DNA of 64,000 nucleotides, taken from assembly GCA_025267735.1 (NCBI GenBank), contig CM046299.1, positions 28,745,327 to 28,809,326 on the forward strand. Reading direction: 5' to 3'. Positions 21,746 through 34,200 of this stretch are shown here, in pieces. Origin of the DNA: Mactra quadrangularis (lineage: Eukaryota > Mollusca > Bivalvia > Venerida > Mactridae). The notes under the pieces are model-generated. The model saw only the letters and a list, made by a program, of their open reading frames with translations. It had not been told where the DNA came from and searched no databases. Within the stretch, counting starts at the first letter, position 1, and each line of letters starts with the position of its first letter. A program made the translations under genes and the position numbers.

Positions 21746-24013
21746 TTAACGCCTAGATCTCCTATTCTTTACATTAGCAGAAGCATAAAAATGTTCACCA
21801 ATCTTTTTCTGTTTCATTTCTCTCTCCATACGTCTTCTTTTCTTACTTGATAATTTCTCAACATTAACCTCTTCATCCTCATTCACAAAATTCTTCCTTT
21901 TACCTTTTTTGCCTTTAACTGATGTAGCATTCTTTTTATCAATATTGTCACTAGAAGTTGTTGGTTCAACCTCAACACATGTAACATTACCAGTGTCTTT
22001 TACAGTATATACAATATTTGATGGTTTCTTACCAAATTCTTTATGTTCAATTGTACTTTGTTTAACATTAGATTTAGTGGTATCGTCATTCACTTTAACC
22101 TGTTCTCTATCAATCATGTCTGAATCCTTTACATCAACAATAGCTACATTATCATTTTCAGTAACAACAGTTCCTGCTTTAGACTTTTTCTTGGTTTCAT
22201 TTTTCTTCACAATGGGTATTGAGTGTATTTTACTACCAAGAATCACAGTCTTAGATTTAGGCTTTCTATTCCTCTTTTTCTTCTTTGCAGACTTTTCCTT
22301 TCTGTTAACATCTTTAGGCTCTTCAACATCCTGTTCTGCTACTGTTTCATCAGGATTTTCATTATTAGAAATATTACCATCTTCATCATCATCGTCGTCA
22401 TCTTCATCGACATCTGAATCATTAACGAAGTCATCAGTAACTTCCTTTACATCATCACCAGTAAATGCTGGCTCTACTCGGATCTTCTTATAATTTTGAA
22501 GTACAACAGGTACTTTCTTAGCCTTAACAATAGACTCTCCATCACCATCTGTTGTAACTGTTTTCTCTGCTTCACTATCAGCTACCTTACTCTCAGTGGC
22601 TTTATCAGCATCTACAGATGAATCAGGAGGTCTTACGAAGTAAGGTATACTACCTCTCTGGAAATCATTTAGAATCATCTTAGCAGCAGTAGTGATATCA
22701 GGGTCACCACCTTTAAGAAGTCGACCAGAACGTCTAGCAAACTGTGATAAGAAATCTTCATGATCAGTCCAACTAATGATACCATATGTTTTCTGAATAT
22801 AATCAACTTTAACTCTTTGTAACATAGCATCAATATAGTCCTCAGGTGTTTTGATATTTTCAACTCTAACAACACCTTTCAATACACATTCAGTAGGAGT
22901 GGAGCCAGTAGGGTATACAACACCAGGACAGTCAACCAAATATATTCTCTTCATTAAAGTGATGTATTGCCAGACTTTTGTCTCCCCAGCTATTGGAGCT
23001 ACTTTACATACTTTCTTTGCCCGTAATGTATTGATGACTGAACTCTTCCCTACATTTGGATAGCCAATAAAACCAACTGTTATCTGTCGTTTGTCAGTAT
23101 GAAGCTTGGAGAACTGTCTCAAAAGATTGATTAGAGAACCTTTACCAAATGGATTCATAATGCTAGCATGGAAAGCTAATGTAGGATGTACAGCCGAGAG
23201 GATAGCAACCCATTTCTGTGTGACCCATACTGGAACCAAATCCACTTTATTCAACACGAAGATAATGTGCTTAAAGGGCTTTTCTTTTTTTAAGAATTCT
23301 TCAACTTGGTAACATCTAGTGCCAAGTGGATCTCTAGCATCAAGTACGTTTATAAGAACATCAGACGAATCTATAACTTTATGTAATTCATTCCAAATTC
23401 TCTTAGACTGTCCAGCTTTGAAGACCATTTCAATAGTTGCATCTTTAAAGTCAGGTTCATCTCTCTTCAAATCTCTATCATTTTCAGCTTTATAACTATC
23501 ACAGGCTTCCTGAGCTTGTTCTATCATGGCTTGCATGTCAGCCACTTTAAGGTTTGGGCGCTTCCTGGTCTTCTTTTTACCAAATGTTGACTCAAATGAT
23601 TCTGTATCTAAGACATGGACTCTAGCATTTTTGGCAGTTTCATTCAGTAAAGAGATGGGTAACTTTGTCTGTCTCATCACAAGCTTGTATGGATCTTTCT
23701 TAACTTTGGTCATTTCTTCTTGAAATGTTTGCAATGCATTCTGAGAGATAACTCTTGTATTACCAAACCATTTCCTGTTAGGGTCAACTCTTGCTACAGA
23801 ACCAGATGGTAACCAGGACTGAAAGGGAGCAGGCTGTAATATTTTTCCTTTTCTGTCTCTAACAGCTTTGAAGTTTTTATACATCTTAAGTCTTTTGATA
23901 GTAGCTTTATCTCTCATGTTGGTGTCGGCTTGTTTAGGTCGATCAGGATTCATACTGTGACCAGCTTTATTCACCGAATCCCTAATCGGTTTCTTCCTTG
24001 CTATTTTAGCCAT
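21746..24013 (-). CDS. GNL2: Nucleolar GTP-binding protein 2 (GNL2/Nog2/Nug2)
   Basis: GNL2 is a K-loop GTPase that binds pre-60S ribosomal particles in the nucleolus and nucleoplasm and is needed for their maturation and export. The 755-residue protein is close to the usual animal length. An N-terminal NGP1NT-type region (about 35-165, with [10 protein letters not shown] and KWFGNTRVI) precedes a circularly permuted G domain. Its motifs run DARDP 225-229, NKVDL (G4) 255-259, GYPNVGKSS (G1) 317-325, GET 343-345 and DCPG (G3) 361-364. The C-terminal ~290 residues are acidic then Lys-rich, as in nucleolar proteins. The start ATG at 24013 sits in ACAAGATGG. A pyrimidine-rich CATTTTAG eight bases upstream looks like a 5' UTR acceptor, so the longer upstream frame is probably intronic. 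The CDS is uninterrupted, with no frameshift. Confidence 0.97.
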   Translation of the reverse strand: MAKIARKKPIRDSVNKAGHSMNPDRPKQADTNMRDKATIKRLKMYKNFKAVRDRKGKILQPAPFQSWLPSGSVARVDPNRKWFGNTRVISQNALQTFQEEMTKVKKDPYKLVMRQTKLPISLLNETAKNARVHVLDTESFESTFGKKKTRKRPNLKVADMQAMIEQAQEACDSYKAENDRDLKRDEPDFKDATIEMVFKAGQSKRIWNELHKVIDSSDVLINVLDARDPLGTRCYQVEEFLKKEKPFKHIIFVLNKVDLVPVWVTQKWVAILSAVHPTLAFHASIMNPFGKGSLINLLRQFSKLHTDKRQITVGFIGYPNVGKSSVINTLRAKKVCKVAPIAGETKVWQYITLMKRIYLVDCPGVVYPTGSTPTECVLKGVVRVENIKTPEDYIDAMLQRVKVDYIQKTYGIISWTDHEDFLSQFARRSGRLLKGGDPDITTAAKMILNDFQRGSIPYFVRPPDSSVDADKATESKVADSEAEKTVTTDGDGESIVKAKKVPVVLQNYKKIRVEPAFTGDDVKEVTDDFVNDSDVDEDDDDDDEDGNISNNENPDETVAEQDVEEPKDVNRKEKSAKKKKRNRKPKSKTVILGSKIHSIPIVKKNETKKKSKAGTVVTENDNVAIVDVKDSDMIDREQVKVNDDTTKSNVKQSTIEHKEFGKKPSNIVYTVKDTGNVTCVEVEPTTSSDNIDKKNATSVKGKKGKRKNFVNEDEEVNVEKLSSKKRRRMEREMKQKKIGEHFYASANVKNRRSRR

Positions 24014-24781
24014 CTTGTAACCTAAAATGAAAAGAACAGTTTTAAATGTTATTACAGTTTTACTTAATATAATTGAACAGCAGCAAATAAATAAGCAAAT
24101 GCTTACATATTTTACAGACAATTTTGTCCAACAAAAAAAATAATATGACAATAATTGATGAACTACTAAATTTCAGTCTGAACAGGAGGAAACACTCACA
24201 GAGACCCAGACAAATAAAGTAAAATAGTAGAATAAAAACCTGGTTCTCCAAGGTGGTAATGAAAACACTCTACCCCATAGCTAAAGGGTTAAGCCAACCA
24301 CAAGGCTGTTGAAAGTAACTATTAAGCCACCTACAATCACCACATAAAAAGGAGCAAATTTGATTCAGATTACTCGAAGTACTCTTGAAGCGCTGATAAA
24401 TCAATATCCAAATTCTGTAGCAAAACAACAAAATGATGGAAAAAGACATAGAATGGTTGGTTTAAGATGATCAAGACAGCAGTTCGTAAGTGTGGTGACC
24501 TAGCAAAATGCAAGAATGTTTTCCAAACATCTTAATGGCCAAAACACAACATTGCAATCCTCGCATTCAAACAGGGTACAATGGGAGCTTATGATCTATG
24601 AGTCAGACTTTTGATTCAATTTTTCAGTGATCAGTGTACTAATAACTTGGATCTCATGAATCTAACACCCCTGAGCCAAGGTTGTGATGACAAGCTGTCT
24701 AACAGAAACCATTTGATCTCCAGCCATAAAGCATTTAAAATGTCATTTTATAGCTGAAGTGAAACATGAATGAATCATTAC
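24014..24781 (-). other. Probable 5' UTR intron of GNL2
   Basis: On the minus strand a possible donor, CAATTG|GTAATG, lies at about 24781, and the acceptor CATTTTAG lies just before GTTACAAGATGG. A non-coding first exon upstream of 24781 is therefore likely but unproven. A tRNA-like SINE head on the minus strand (GGGTAGAGTGTTTTC) is visible around 24245-24305. Confidence 0.45.
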
Positions 24782-25227
24782 CAATTGCTTCAACGTTAAT
24801 GACAATCTCTCTTTCGTCCGAAAAACTGAATCATCCGAATATTGTTCCTTCGATACTTCCTTCGAGTTGGACGGACCGACTTTTCTCCTGATTAAAAAAT
24901 GACAATTTATAATAAACAAACCTTTTTGTCGTTGTTAACGTTGTTTCTATGACAAATCAATCAATAAAATCAGAATAGTTGCTGATTTTTACCAAAGCAT
25001 GTGCAACCGAGTTGTTGTTGTTGTTTTTCGGTGAGCTAACGGTAAAGAAGAATTAAACCGTAATTAAACGGGAAGATAACGGATGAAATGAACTTTTCCA
25101 TGATCTCATGCGGATTTGTTTGCTTTTTACCATTATGATGTCAACAAACTTGTAATTTTGTATTTTTTAAAGAATTTTTGTGAAACAAACTGAATAAGGT
25201 GTAAAATATCAGTTTAAATGATGAGTC
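24782..25227. promoter_or_regulatory. Candidate bidirectional promoter, GNL2 / PROSER3-like
   Basis: This ~450-bp stretch lies between the inferred first exon of GNL2 (minus) and the first coding exon of the PROSER3-like gene (plus). It is less repetitive than its surroundings and has a few CpG-containing pieces (CGTCCGAA, GACGGACCGAC). No TATA box is convincing. The call rests on divergent gene arrangement only. Confidence 0.4.
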
Positions 25228-28200
25228 ATGAATAGCAAAAGATCTTATAATCGATACCGGTAAGTTAGCCGAATATTTCATTGATAATGACCGTTTTCTC
25301 CTGTTTTGAAACTTGATGATGTTTTTGCATGTTGCAGCTTGCTGCCTGATACTATCAGTGATAGTGATACTGATAGAATATTTCTTTAAAGATATTTTCG
25401 CAATGAAATCTTATTATCAGCATGCAAACCATTTAAGTATCCATATGCAATATAAGACAATCACAAACATCAGCGTCAAAATCCACTAATTTAAGTCATT
25501 CTTACATTCAGTACAATTGCCGATTGAATTGGGAGGAAGACTCGAAAAAGATTCTAAATTCTATTTCTAATGTTTAATATAGCAGAGGTGTAATACATTA
25601 CGGGACTTATATTCCCTTCCTTCAAGCTAACTTTTATGGTGGCATGGTAGAGTGTTGGTCTTCAAATCTGGAAGTTGTTGGTTCAAATCTCGTTTAGACG
25701 GGACCTTTGAAATTGATTTTGAATGGGATTACATTTGGCACCCAATGTGAATATCCACCTTGTAATTGTTTGATTTCATCCTAAGATTGTCCCACTGACA
25801 TTTAAACTCCAAGAATTCAAGGACAAAGTTCTGTTAAGGAGTGGATTTATGTAGCAGAGGTATAACTTTAATTTTGTTAGTATAACTTAGGATACAGCAC
25901 TTGCCTTTTAGCAAGCTTTTATTGTTATTTAAAGTAGCTGTATGTCATGCTTACAAATGGAAGGTAGTGGGTTTGAATCTCAGTTTGCATCATGGATTTT
26001 TATTGGGTGACATTAACAATGCATTGACCAAATGTCAAGCTCCTGTGGTGCATATCAAGGTACTTCTTGTTCTTTCTCTAATATGTCTCAGAAGATTAAA
26101 ACTGCTGACTCCTGTACCTGAAGCAAATGCTGCGAGGTCGGTAAACTAGTTGTGTATGACTCATGTATTATTTTATTTCTATTCTAGGGATCCCTTTGCT
26201 GTTGATCCTTTACCTAAAGCTCATTATTACCCATCACCAGAAAAACACCTGAGTAGATCACAGAAAGCTGTAAGTCACTTAATTTATAATTACTTTGAGT
26301 TTTAATGCTTAGCATATTTAGAAGGAGTTGCTGAGTTAAATCCCACCTTGAGTGGTTATATCATTCCATGAATATTATGACAAAAATGTTGATTTTCCTC
26401 TATTAATAAAGTACATGTATATGGAGAAGTTGCCAACTTTGTGGAATGGTAGGTGTCCACTGGTTATAGACATCATCCCTATAAAACATGAGTTATTGGG
26501 CTAGTGCACTTGAATTTGAAAATTTAAGAATATTTGGATATTTGTATCTATGTTGCATTAGTGTTAGTTTAATTATTATTGATAGATGTAAATCATTTTC
26601 CAGACTTCTATAAAGACTAACTGTACACAAGATGAAAAATTAGAGCTAAATAATCAAGAGAAAGAATTAAATCCTGTTGATGAAGAGTTCTTGAACGGTG
26701 CAAATAGCTATCAAACACGACGTGTTGGCCCTCTAGATGATAATGATGATGATGATGATAATTTTGATGAGTCATGGCCATGTAGCGAGAGACCATCAGC
26801 CACTAGGTATAATAGAAAACTTCCCTTTGTATTTTCTAGTTACTTGACCTATAGAATGGTTCTTAGATTCTAAGTATATGTTCATTACTCTAGTCAAGCT
26901 TCAAAATGATTCAGATTATCTCCCTTGTTGGATTATGAAGAAGCTGGAGCTCATGCTAAGCCATGCTTATGTTTGAATGTAGTGATCAGCCATGGATTTC
27001 TGGACACGACTAATAATATCCTATCTCTTTGTGCTCGTTCAATTACTCTGGAAGTTTTTATGAATACGCCTCAAATTCAGGATTTAAGAGCTTTAAATAT
27101 CCACATTTTCTTATTATTAAGCACAAATCATGGTGGCTATGCTCAGGTTTTAAAAATATTCTTATTGTAAATGAGTTATCTATACATATGATATTACCAT
27201 AGGTTGTAATCGAAAAAAAATTGCTCTCACAATAATATTATGAGATGACAGGCTATTATGTAACTGTAACTGGGAAATCATACAGAGTAGGAAATTCACA
27301 AATAATAATCACACTAACGATTTGCAGGTTGTTGGTAGAAAGTCATTTAATGCCAATAAAACTGAGTAAATACTAGAACTTCAAATGTTATTGATGTATG
27401 GTTGATATTTTTTCCAATCAATAATTAATATGCATTTTGAAATATCAATAATAAAGCATATATAGCTAATTGAATAGAATTGAAGTGTCAAAATTCATAA
27501 AACCAACCTTCTATCATGAGCAAAAACATGTGCACTGTCATAATATGAAAGGATAGGTCTAAAACATTGACAGCACTTCCATTGACAAAATAGCCCTATT
27601 CCACAGACGGTACATTGATGGAATTCTTTCATGACAGATATACATCTATTATGAGTTTTTGACAACATAAATGATCTGTATAGTACTGCAGTGAATGTAT
27701 CCATATATATGGATGTATCGTTGATTTTTCAATATTGTTGATATGCTTCGAGCCCAATCAAAGACAGCTCTAGTAAAAACTTCTACTGCAAACTTTGCTG
27801 ACTTAAATTTGCAACACTATTTGTTAATTTACAGTATTACCTATGAATTAATATACATGTATTTCAGTTTACCTGATGTAGAAGACTCTACTACAGATCT
27901 TGATAAATATTTACAATTATGTAGAGAGGATGGAAAATTATCAGAAAGAATAAGAATGCCAGGGTCATATACATCTGGTCCTATATCAGTACATACCAAA
28001 ATAACAGGTTTGTTGTTTGAACATTCTGGTCCTATATCAGTACATACCAAAATAACAGGTTTGTTGTTTGAACATTCTGGTCCTATATATCAGTACATAC
28101 CAAAATAACAGGTTTGTTGTTTGAACATTCTGGTCCTATATCAGTACATACCAAAATAACAGGTTTGTTGTTTGAACATTCTGGTCCTATATATCAGTAC

Positions 28201-31200
28201 ATACCAAAATAACAGGTTTGTTGTTTGAACATTCTGGTCCTATATCAGTACATACCAAAATAACAGGTTTGTTGTTTGAACATTCTGGTCCTATATATCA
28301 GTACATACCAAAATAACAGGTTTGTTGTTTGAACATTCTGGTCCTATATATCAGTACATACCAAAATAACAGGTTTGTTGTTTGAACATTCTGGTCCTAT
28401 ATCAGTACATACCAAAATAACAGGTTTGTTGTTTGAACATTCTGGTCCTATATCAGTACATACCAAAATAACAGGTTTGTTGTTTGAACATTCTGGTCCT
28501 ATATATCAGTACATACCAAAATAACAGGTTTGTTGTTTGAACATTCTGGTCCTATATATCAGTACATACCAAAATAACAGGTTTGTTGTTTGAACATTCT
28601 GGTCCTATATATCAGTACATACCAAAATAACAGGTTTGTTGTTTGAACATTCTGGTCCTATATCAGTACATACCAAAATAACAGGTTTGTTGTTTGAACA
28701 TTCTGGTTTTATACCATGGTAATTCAGAAGGGTTCTCTGGGGTTTAGTTGAAAATACACACTATAGGGGAAAGTTATTATTTTAGAAAGGGCAGAGAGGC
28801 AGAAAAAAATGGGCAAGGCCCATTAAATGGTTGATGTTTCAAAGTACCCAATCCCGCTTAGAGAGGAGCAAAAAGGACTGAGGGGGGGGGGAGACAAAAA
28901 GGGCAGGATGAAATGTCTTGCTAATATACTTTAGAATACTCACCATGACAATTTGCAAATTGTTGGTAATATTTTCAGATTTCAATAAGCAATGCATAGC
29001 AGTTTAAATCTCAACCGATTTGTTTGGTTTTGGGGTCAAATGATACACCAAATCAATATAAAATCAGATAATCTAGTTAAAAACACAAGATACCAATATT
29101 TTGAAAGAATGTAGCTATTGGGTGATAGTTTGCATTTCAAATCTAGTACAATGTCTAGTGATACTGTGTCCCTCTACTTGTTAGATCTACCTCAATTTTT
29201 ATAGCATGTTCAGTTTTTATTATTTAAACTATTAAACCATAGCCTGGGTGCACCTCTGTTTTACTGTTTAAATATACAAAAAATGCGTCAAGTTTTGCTA
29301 GATATATTCATTCTATATTTGAAAATTGATTTAGGTATGAAAAATTTGCTAGACTGTGATGTCTATATACATAGATGAAAGTTTTTAGATTTTTGGGACC
29401 TGAGTAGGTGGGCCGACTTGATTTGCCAGGGTGGCTAACGAACCGGCGTTAACTGATCGCCGATCGGCTCGCCCTGGTGTGAAATATGAATCAAGCGTTC
29501 CTGCTAACTTAAATGCTGTCAATAGCTACAGCTGTGATTGTGTTACAAATAATTAGCGAAGAAATGATGAGTGATGACGATAAATTACTGTTGCAGGCGG
29601 TCGCATTTCAAGCAGTGTGTGTAAATAAATCCATTTCAGTAGTCAGAATTTTAAATTTGTGTCTGGCAAGTAAAATGTGTACTTGTAATATTACTCTTAC
29701 ACAAATGACGCATAAAAGAGTTAAACACAACATCAGTTAGTATTTTTACCATAAACTTAGTAAATTTCTATAATAATGGTTTCCCTTGTACCCATTTTTA
29801 GCCATATTTGTCACACGCTAGCCGCTCAATCGTAACGGGCTCATTTGGTGTGCGCCAGTTGGTTGACCAGGCTCAATCTCAGAGCAAGTAAAGCGAATTG
29901 CCAGTGCCCGTTTCGGAAACGGCGTATGCCGGTATAAGCCGCCCAGGCAAATCAAGTCAGTCCGGTGTCTTTTCCTTTGTAAAATCCACTGAACTCATGA
30001 AATTAAAAATTTCAGTATTTGAAAACTTCAAACTTTAAGCCATGTTTATAACATAACATGCTAGCAGCCTAACACTGTTATTTGTGATTACTTGTATATG
30101 TATAGATAAACCAGTAAAAAGTAGAATACCAGTGAGAGAATCCAGTAAAAATGGGAAGAAATTAGATGATGATGATCTAACATCAGATCAGGAAGGATCT
30201 GTACTTCAAAGGTAATATTGATATAGTCAGTGTTTGAAATAATCTGATGAACTCAAGTTGGTGGGGTTTTAAGCAGGAAAAAAACTAAGTCTGTTCTTGG
30301 TTTACATTGTGTGAAACAATAAATTGTGTGCACAAATTATGTGGTTTATGATTTGCCTGACATTTGTGTTGGATATAAATTATAGAATAAAATGACTGTA
30401 TTCTTCAATAAAGAGAGTCAAGAAAATTACAATATTTCTGCATCAGAAGGTATATGAATAAGAAATTATGAGTCTCTGTATTAGATTTTTAGCTCGACTT
30501 TACGAAGTAATGTAGAGCTCTCCTACTCGCCCCGGCGTCGGCGTCCGCGTCCGCGTCCACACTTCTGATTAAAGTTTTTGTGCAGTAAAATACTTTCTTC
30601 TATATCTTTGTTATTTCTTAAGATATTAACTTCAAACTTTAAACATATGTTCCTTACTATCAACCACATCTCATGTGACAAGGTCCATAACTCCAAACAC
30701 ATTTTTTCAAGAATTATCTCCCCTTGAACTGATTGAAGTTTTTGTGCACAGATTAAAGTTTTTGTGCAGTAAAATACTTTCTTCTGTATCTTTGTTATTT
30801 CTTAAGATATTAACTTCAAACTTTAAATATATGTTCCTTTCTATCAACCACATCTCATGTGACATGGTCCATAACTCTGAATGCATTTTTTTCAGAATTA
30901 TCTCCCCTTGAACTTAGAGTTTTCTTTAAAAAATGTTTGTTTTTACTGCAACTGTTTTATTTCTTTAGGTATTGATTTCAAACTTTAAATATATGTTCCT
31001 TATTATCAACCACATCTCATGTGACAAGGCTCATAACTCCGTATACATTATTTTCAAAGTTATCCCCCTTGAACTTATAGTTTTCTTTAATAAATATTTG
31101 TTTTTACTGCAACTGTTTTATTTCTTTAGGTATTGACTTTAAATATATGTTCCTTATTATCAACCACATCTCATGTGACAAGGTTCATAACTCCAAATAT

Positions 31201-34200
31201 ATTTTTTTTCAGAATTATCTCCCCTTGAAATTAGAGTTTTCTTTAAAAAATGTTTGTTTTTACTGCAACTGTTTTATTTCTTCAGGTATTGACTTCAAAC
31301 TTTAGATATATGTTCCTTATTATCAACCACATCTCATGTGACAAGATTCATAACTCCTTATACATTTTTTCAGAGTTATCCCCCTTGAACTTATAGTTTT
31401 CTATTTATTTCTTTTTTTTTCTTTGAATTTGTTAAGGTTATATTTTCAAATTTTAAAATATGTATGTTCCTTATCATCAACCACATCTCCTGTGACAAAC
31501 ACTTACTAAGTCGAGCATGCTGTCTCCTCTGACAGCTCTTGTTATTGTTTGTATTGGACTCTAGGCTGTTTGGTAACAGCATAAGCTCTTCCTTTTACAA
31601 AGAAGGACAACTTCACTCTCTATTGGGGAATTCAATATCAAATGTTTTTTCATGGCGAGGCATAACTTGCCTCAGCAGGAAATACTCCCCATATTTACTC
31701 ATAAAATCTTTTTTATCAATACATTTTATGTTTTTGTCTGAAATATTGCATTTTTATGTTTTTTGTTGTTTTTTCTGAAATATTGCATATTTCACGTTTT
31801 TTGGTCTAAAACTTTGCAATTTTTTACATTTTAAAGATATGTGAACAGGTTTCGTAACAGTGCACCTATGAGCCGTGATGAGAGAGATAAGATGGCTACC
31901 ACAACATCTCAAGATTTCTGGTGGTTATCTAATGGTCCACCTCAATATCCTAGCAAGCAGACGGCAGATAAGAAGAAACCAAACAATGATCAATCATCAC
32001 AGTCTTCAGCTTTAACTAAAGATAATTTAGAGAAATATAGACAATTAAACAATGATACTGATAATAAGGTAATCTTGTAATAATATCTCTTGATCTCCCT
32101 AAATACAAGTGTTGAATTTACAAAACTGTATGACTTGCAAATTATTGGGAGTGGACTTTATTTCAACTTACAAAATGAAAAAGTTACTCACATTTTTATT
32201 CTAAATATTATTACATGTAGCATAATCTAATCATATACATGTAGTTGTGAGATGACATACAACTTAGTAACATATTAAACTTTCATTATTCATAAGGTCA
32301 TAAGACTTGATATTTTGTCCTTCCATCTGTTTGCAAGAAAATATGCAAGTTGAAATAAAATTTACTTGCAATTTTTAAGATCCACTTGCATTTGCAAGTA
32401 AGCAGGCTTAAACTTGAACCCTAATAAATACCCCCACTCAACCTTTGGTAATGCTTGAAAACTTCTCAATTCAAATTGTGTACATATTTTAAACTTATGA
32501 TATTCTATTACTATAACTTACTTGAAACTTGTTCTGCAGTCATTGTTATAAAATTGTAAGAGTAGGCTTATACAAGTCATTGAATAAATTGATTTGTTAA
32601 TATATTGTGGGGAAATAAATAAAATTTCTTTGATTTGTTTCAGCATTTTAATAAAAGAATACCTCAATCTCCTAATGATAAAAGGACTGTAGAGTTACAA
32701 GAAAGAGCAGAAAGATTACTAGAGAAAAGGTTAGTTACATTACAATCTCACCAACACTCCACTAGCTTTCCTCTACAGTTGACCTGACAGTTTTCATGTA
32801 CTGGTTATGTTAAGTTGAACCTAAATTTGCATGCAGTGATGTCACACTCTAATATCTTTATAATAATAAAAATACATCTAAACTGGCAGCCTCTAGCTTT
32901 GTTGATTCTGATGTCAGGTACAGTCATGTGAATCAGGTACACACTGATTGGATTGGTAAAACTAAATCTGACCCTAGAGTCATAAAAAGACCATCAGATT
33001 GTGTTGCCTTAGCATTTATAATAAAACTATCCATCATCATCAATCCCATCCTGTTTTGTTTGTCATCTGCTGCAAGCATTCCACAAACTTGGGAAACAGC
33101 AGGTGGCTAGATCATCTAAAATATGATCCTATCAAAACTTTGTTTAGTGGATCTTCATTTACGGTTGAAACAATGGTATTAAGTCTATAGACATATGTAA
33201 ACTTTTCTTGAATTTAGTTTTCATCTTTATTATGGTTTATCTTCTTTTGATAAAAACTTATAAATGACTTTGTTAATACTAATAGGTATATGCTATATTA
33301 CTTTGAATTGGATTGGATTATTAGCTCACCGGAGCACAAAGTGCTCAAGATGAGCTTTTATGAGGGGTCTGGCGTGATGTGCTTTAGTGTGCATGCATGT
33401 GTCTGTCCATTTGTCAAAACCATTTAGTCTACAGTTACCAAATTTGGCATGTTGCATCACCTTAAGGAATTTTACAAAGATTATTATGAAATTATTCCCC
33501 TGGGGTCAATAAAGACCCTCCCTTGAGGTCAACAGTTTTCATACAGCTAAAAATGAAAGTGTTAAAAGATTTTGTGTCAGATGGCCTTAGAATGGTGAGC
33601 AGTCCAGGGTCCTCAGGGCCCTCTTGTTTTATATCATGTTCTGTTATGTTATGACATGTCATGTTATGTTATGTTATGTTATGTTATGTTATGTTATGTT
33701 ATGTTATGTTATGTTTATTCACATAAACCATTATTTGCTCAATATTTAGGTATGTTGTTTATTCTAGCTCTAGTACAGTACTATCAACAGAACCAGCTGT
33801 ATCTACTGAAGGATTAGGTAGTAATACAAGTGATATGTCAAGTTTAGATGAATATTCACATAAACCATCATTTGCTCAATATCTAGGTAGGTTTTGTTTA
33901 TTTATTCTCATCATAAACAGATATTCTATAGACTACCATCAGAGGATCTCCCAGTATTTGCACAGGGCTCATTGAGCTGGGTTTGACATTAACCATTTTT
34001 AGCTCGACTTTACAAAGTAAATGGAGAGCTCTCCTACTCGCCCTAGCGTCCGCGTCCACATTTCTGATTAAAGTTTTTGTGCAGTAAAATATTTTTTACT
34101 TCAACTTTTTTATTTCTTAAGCTTTAAATATATGTTCCTTATTATCAACCACATCTCATGTGACAAAGTTCATAACTCCAAATACATTTTTTTAGAATTA

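Noticed and set aside
21909..22493. 194-codon plus-strand open frame, Ser/Thr-rich
   Set aside because: It is the antisense shadow of the acidic/Lys-rich C-terminus of GNL2.
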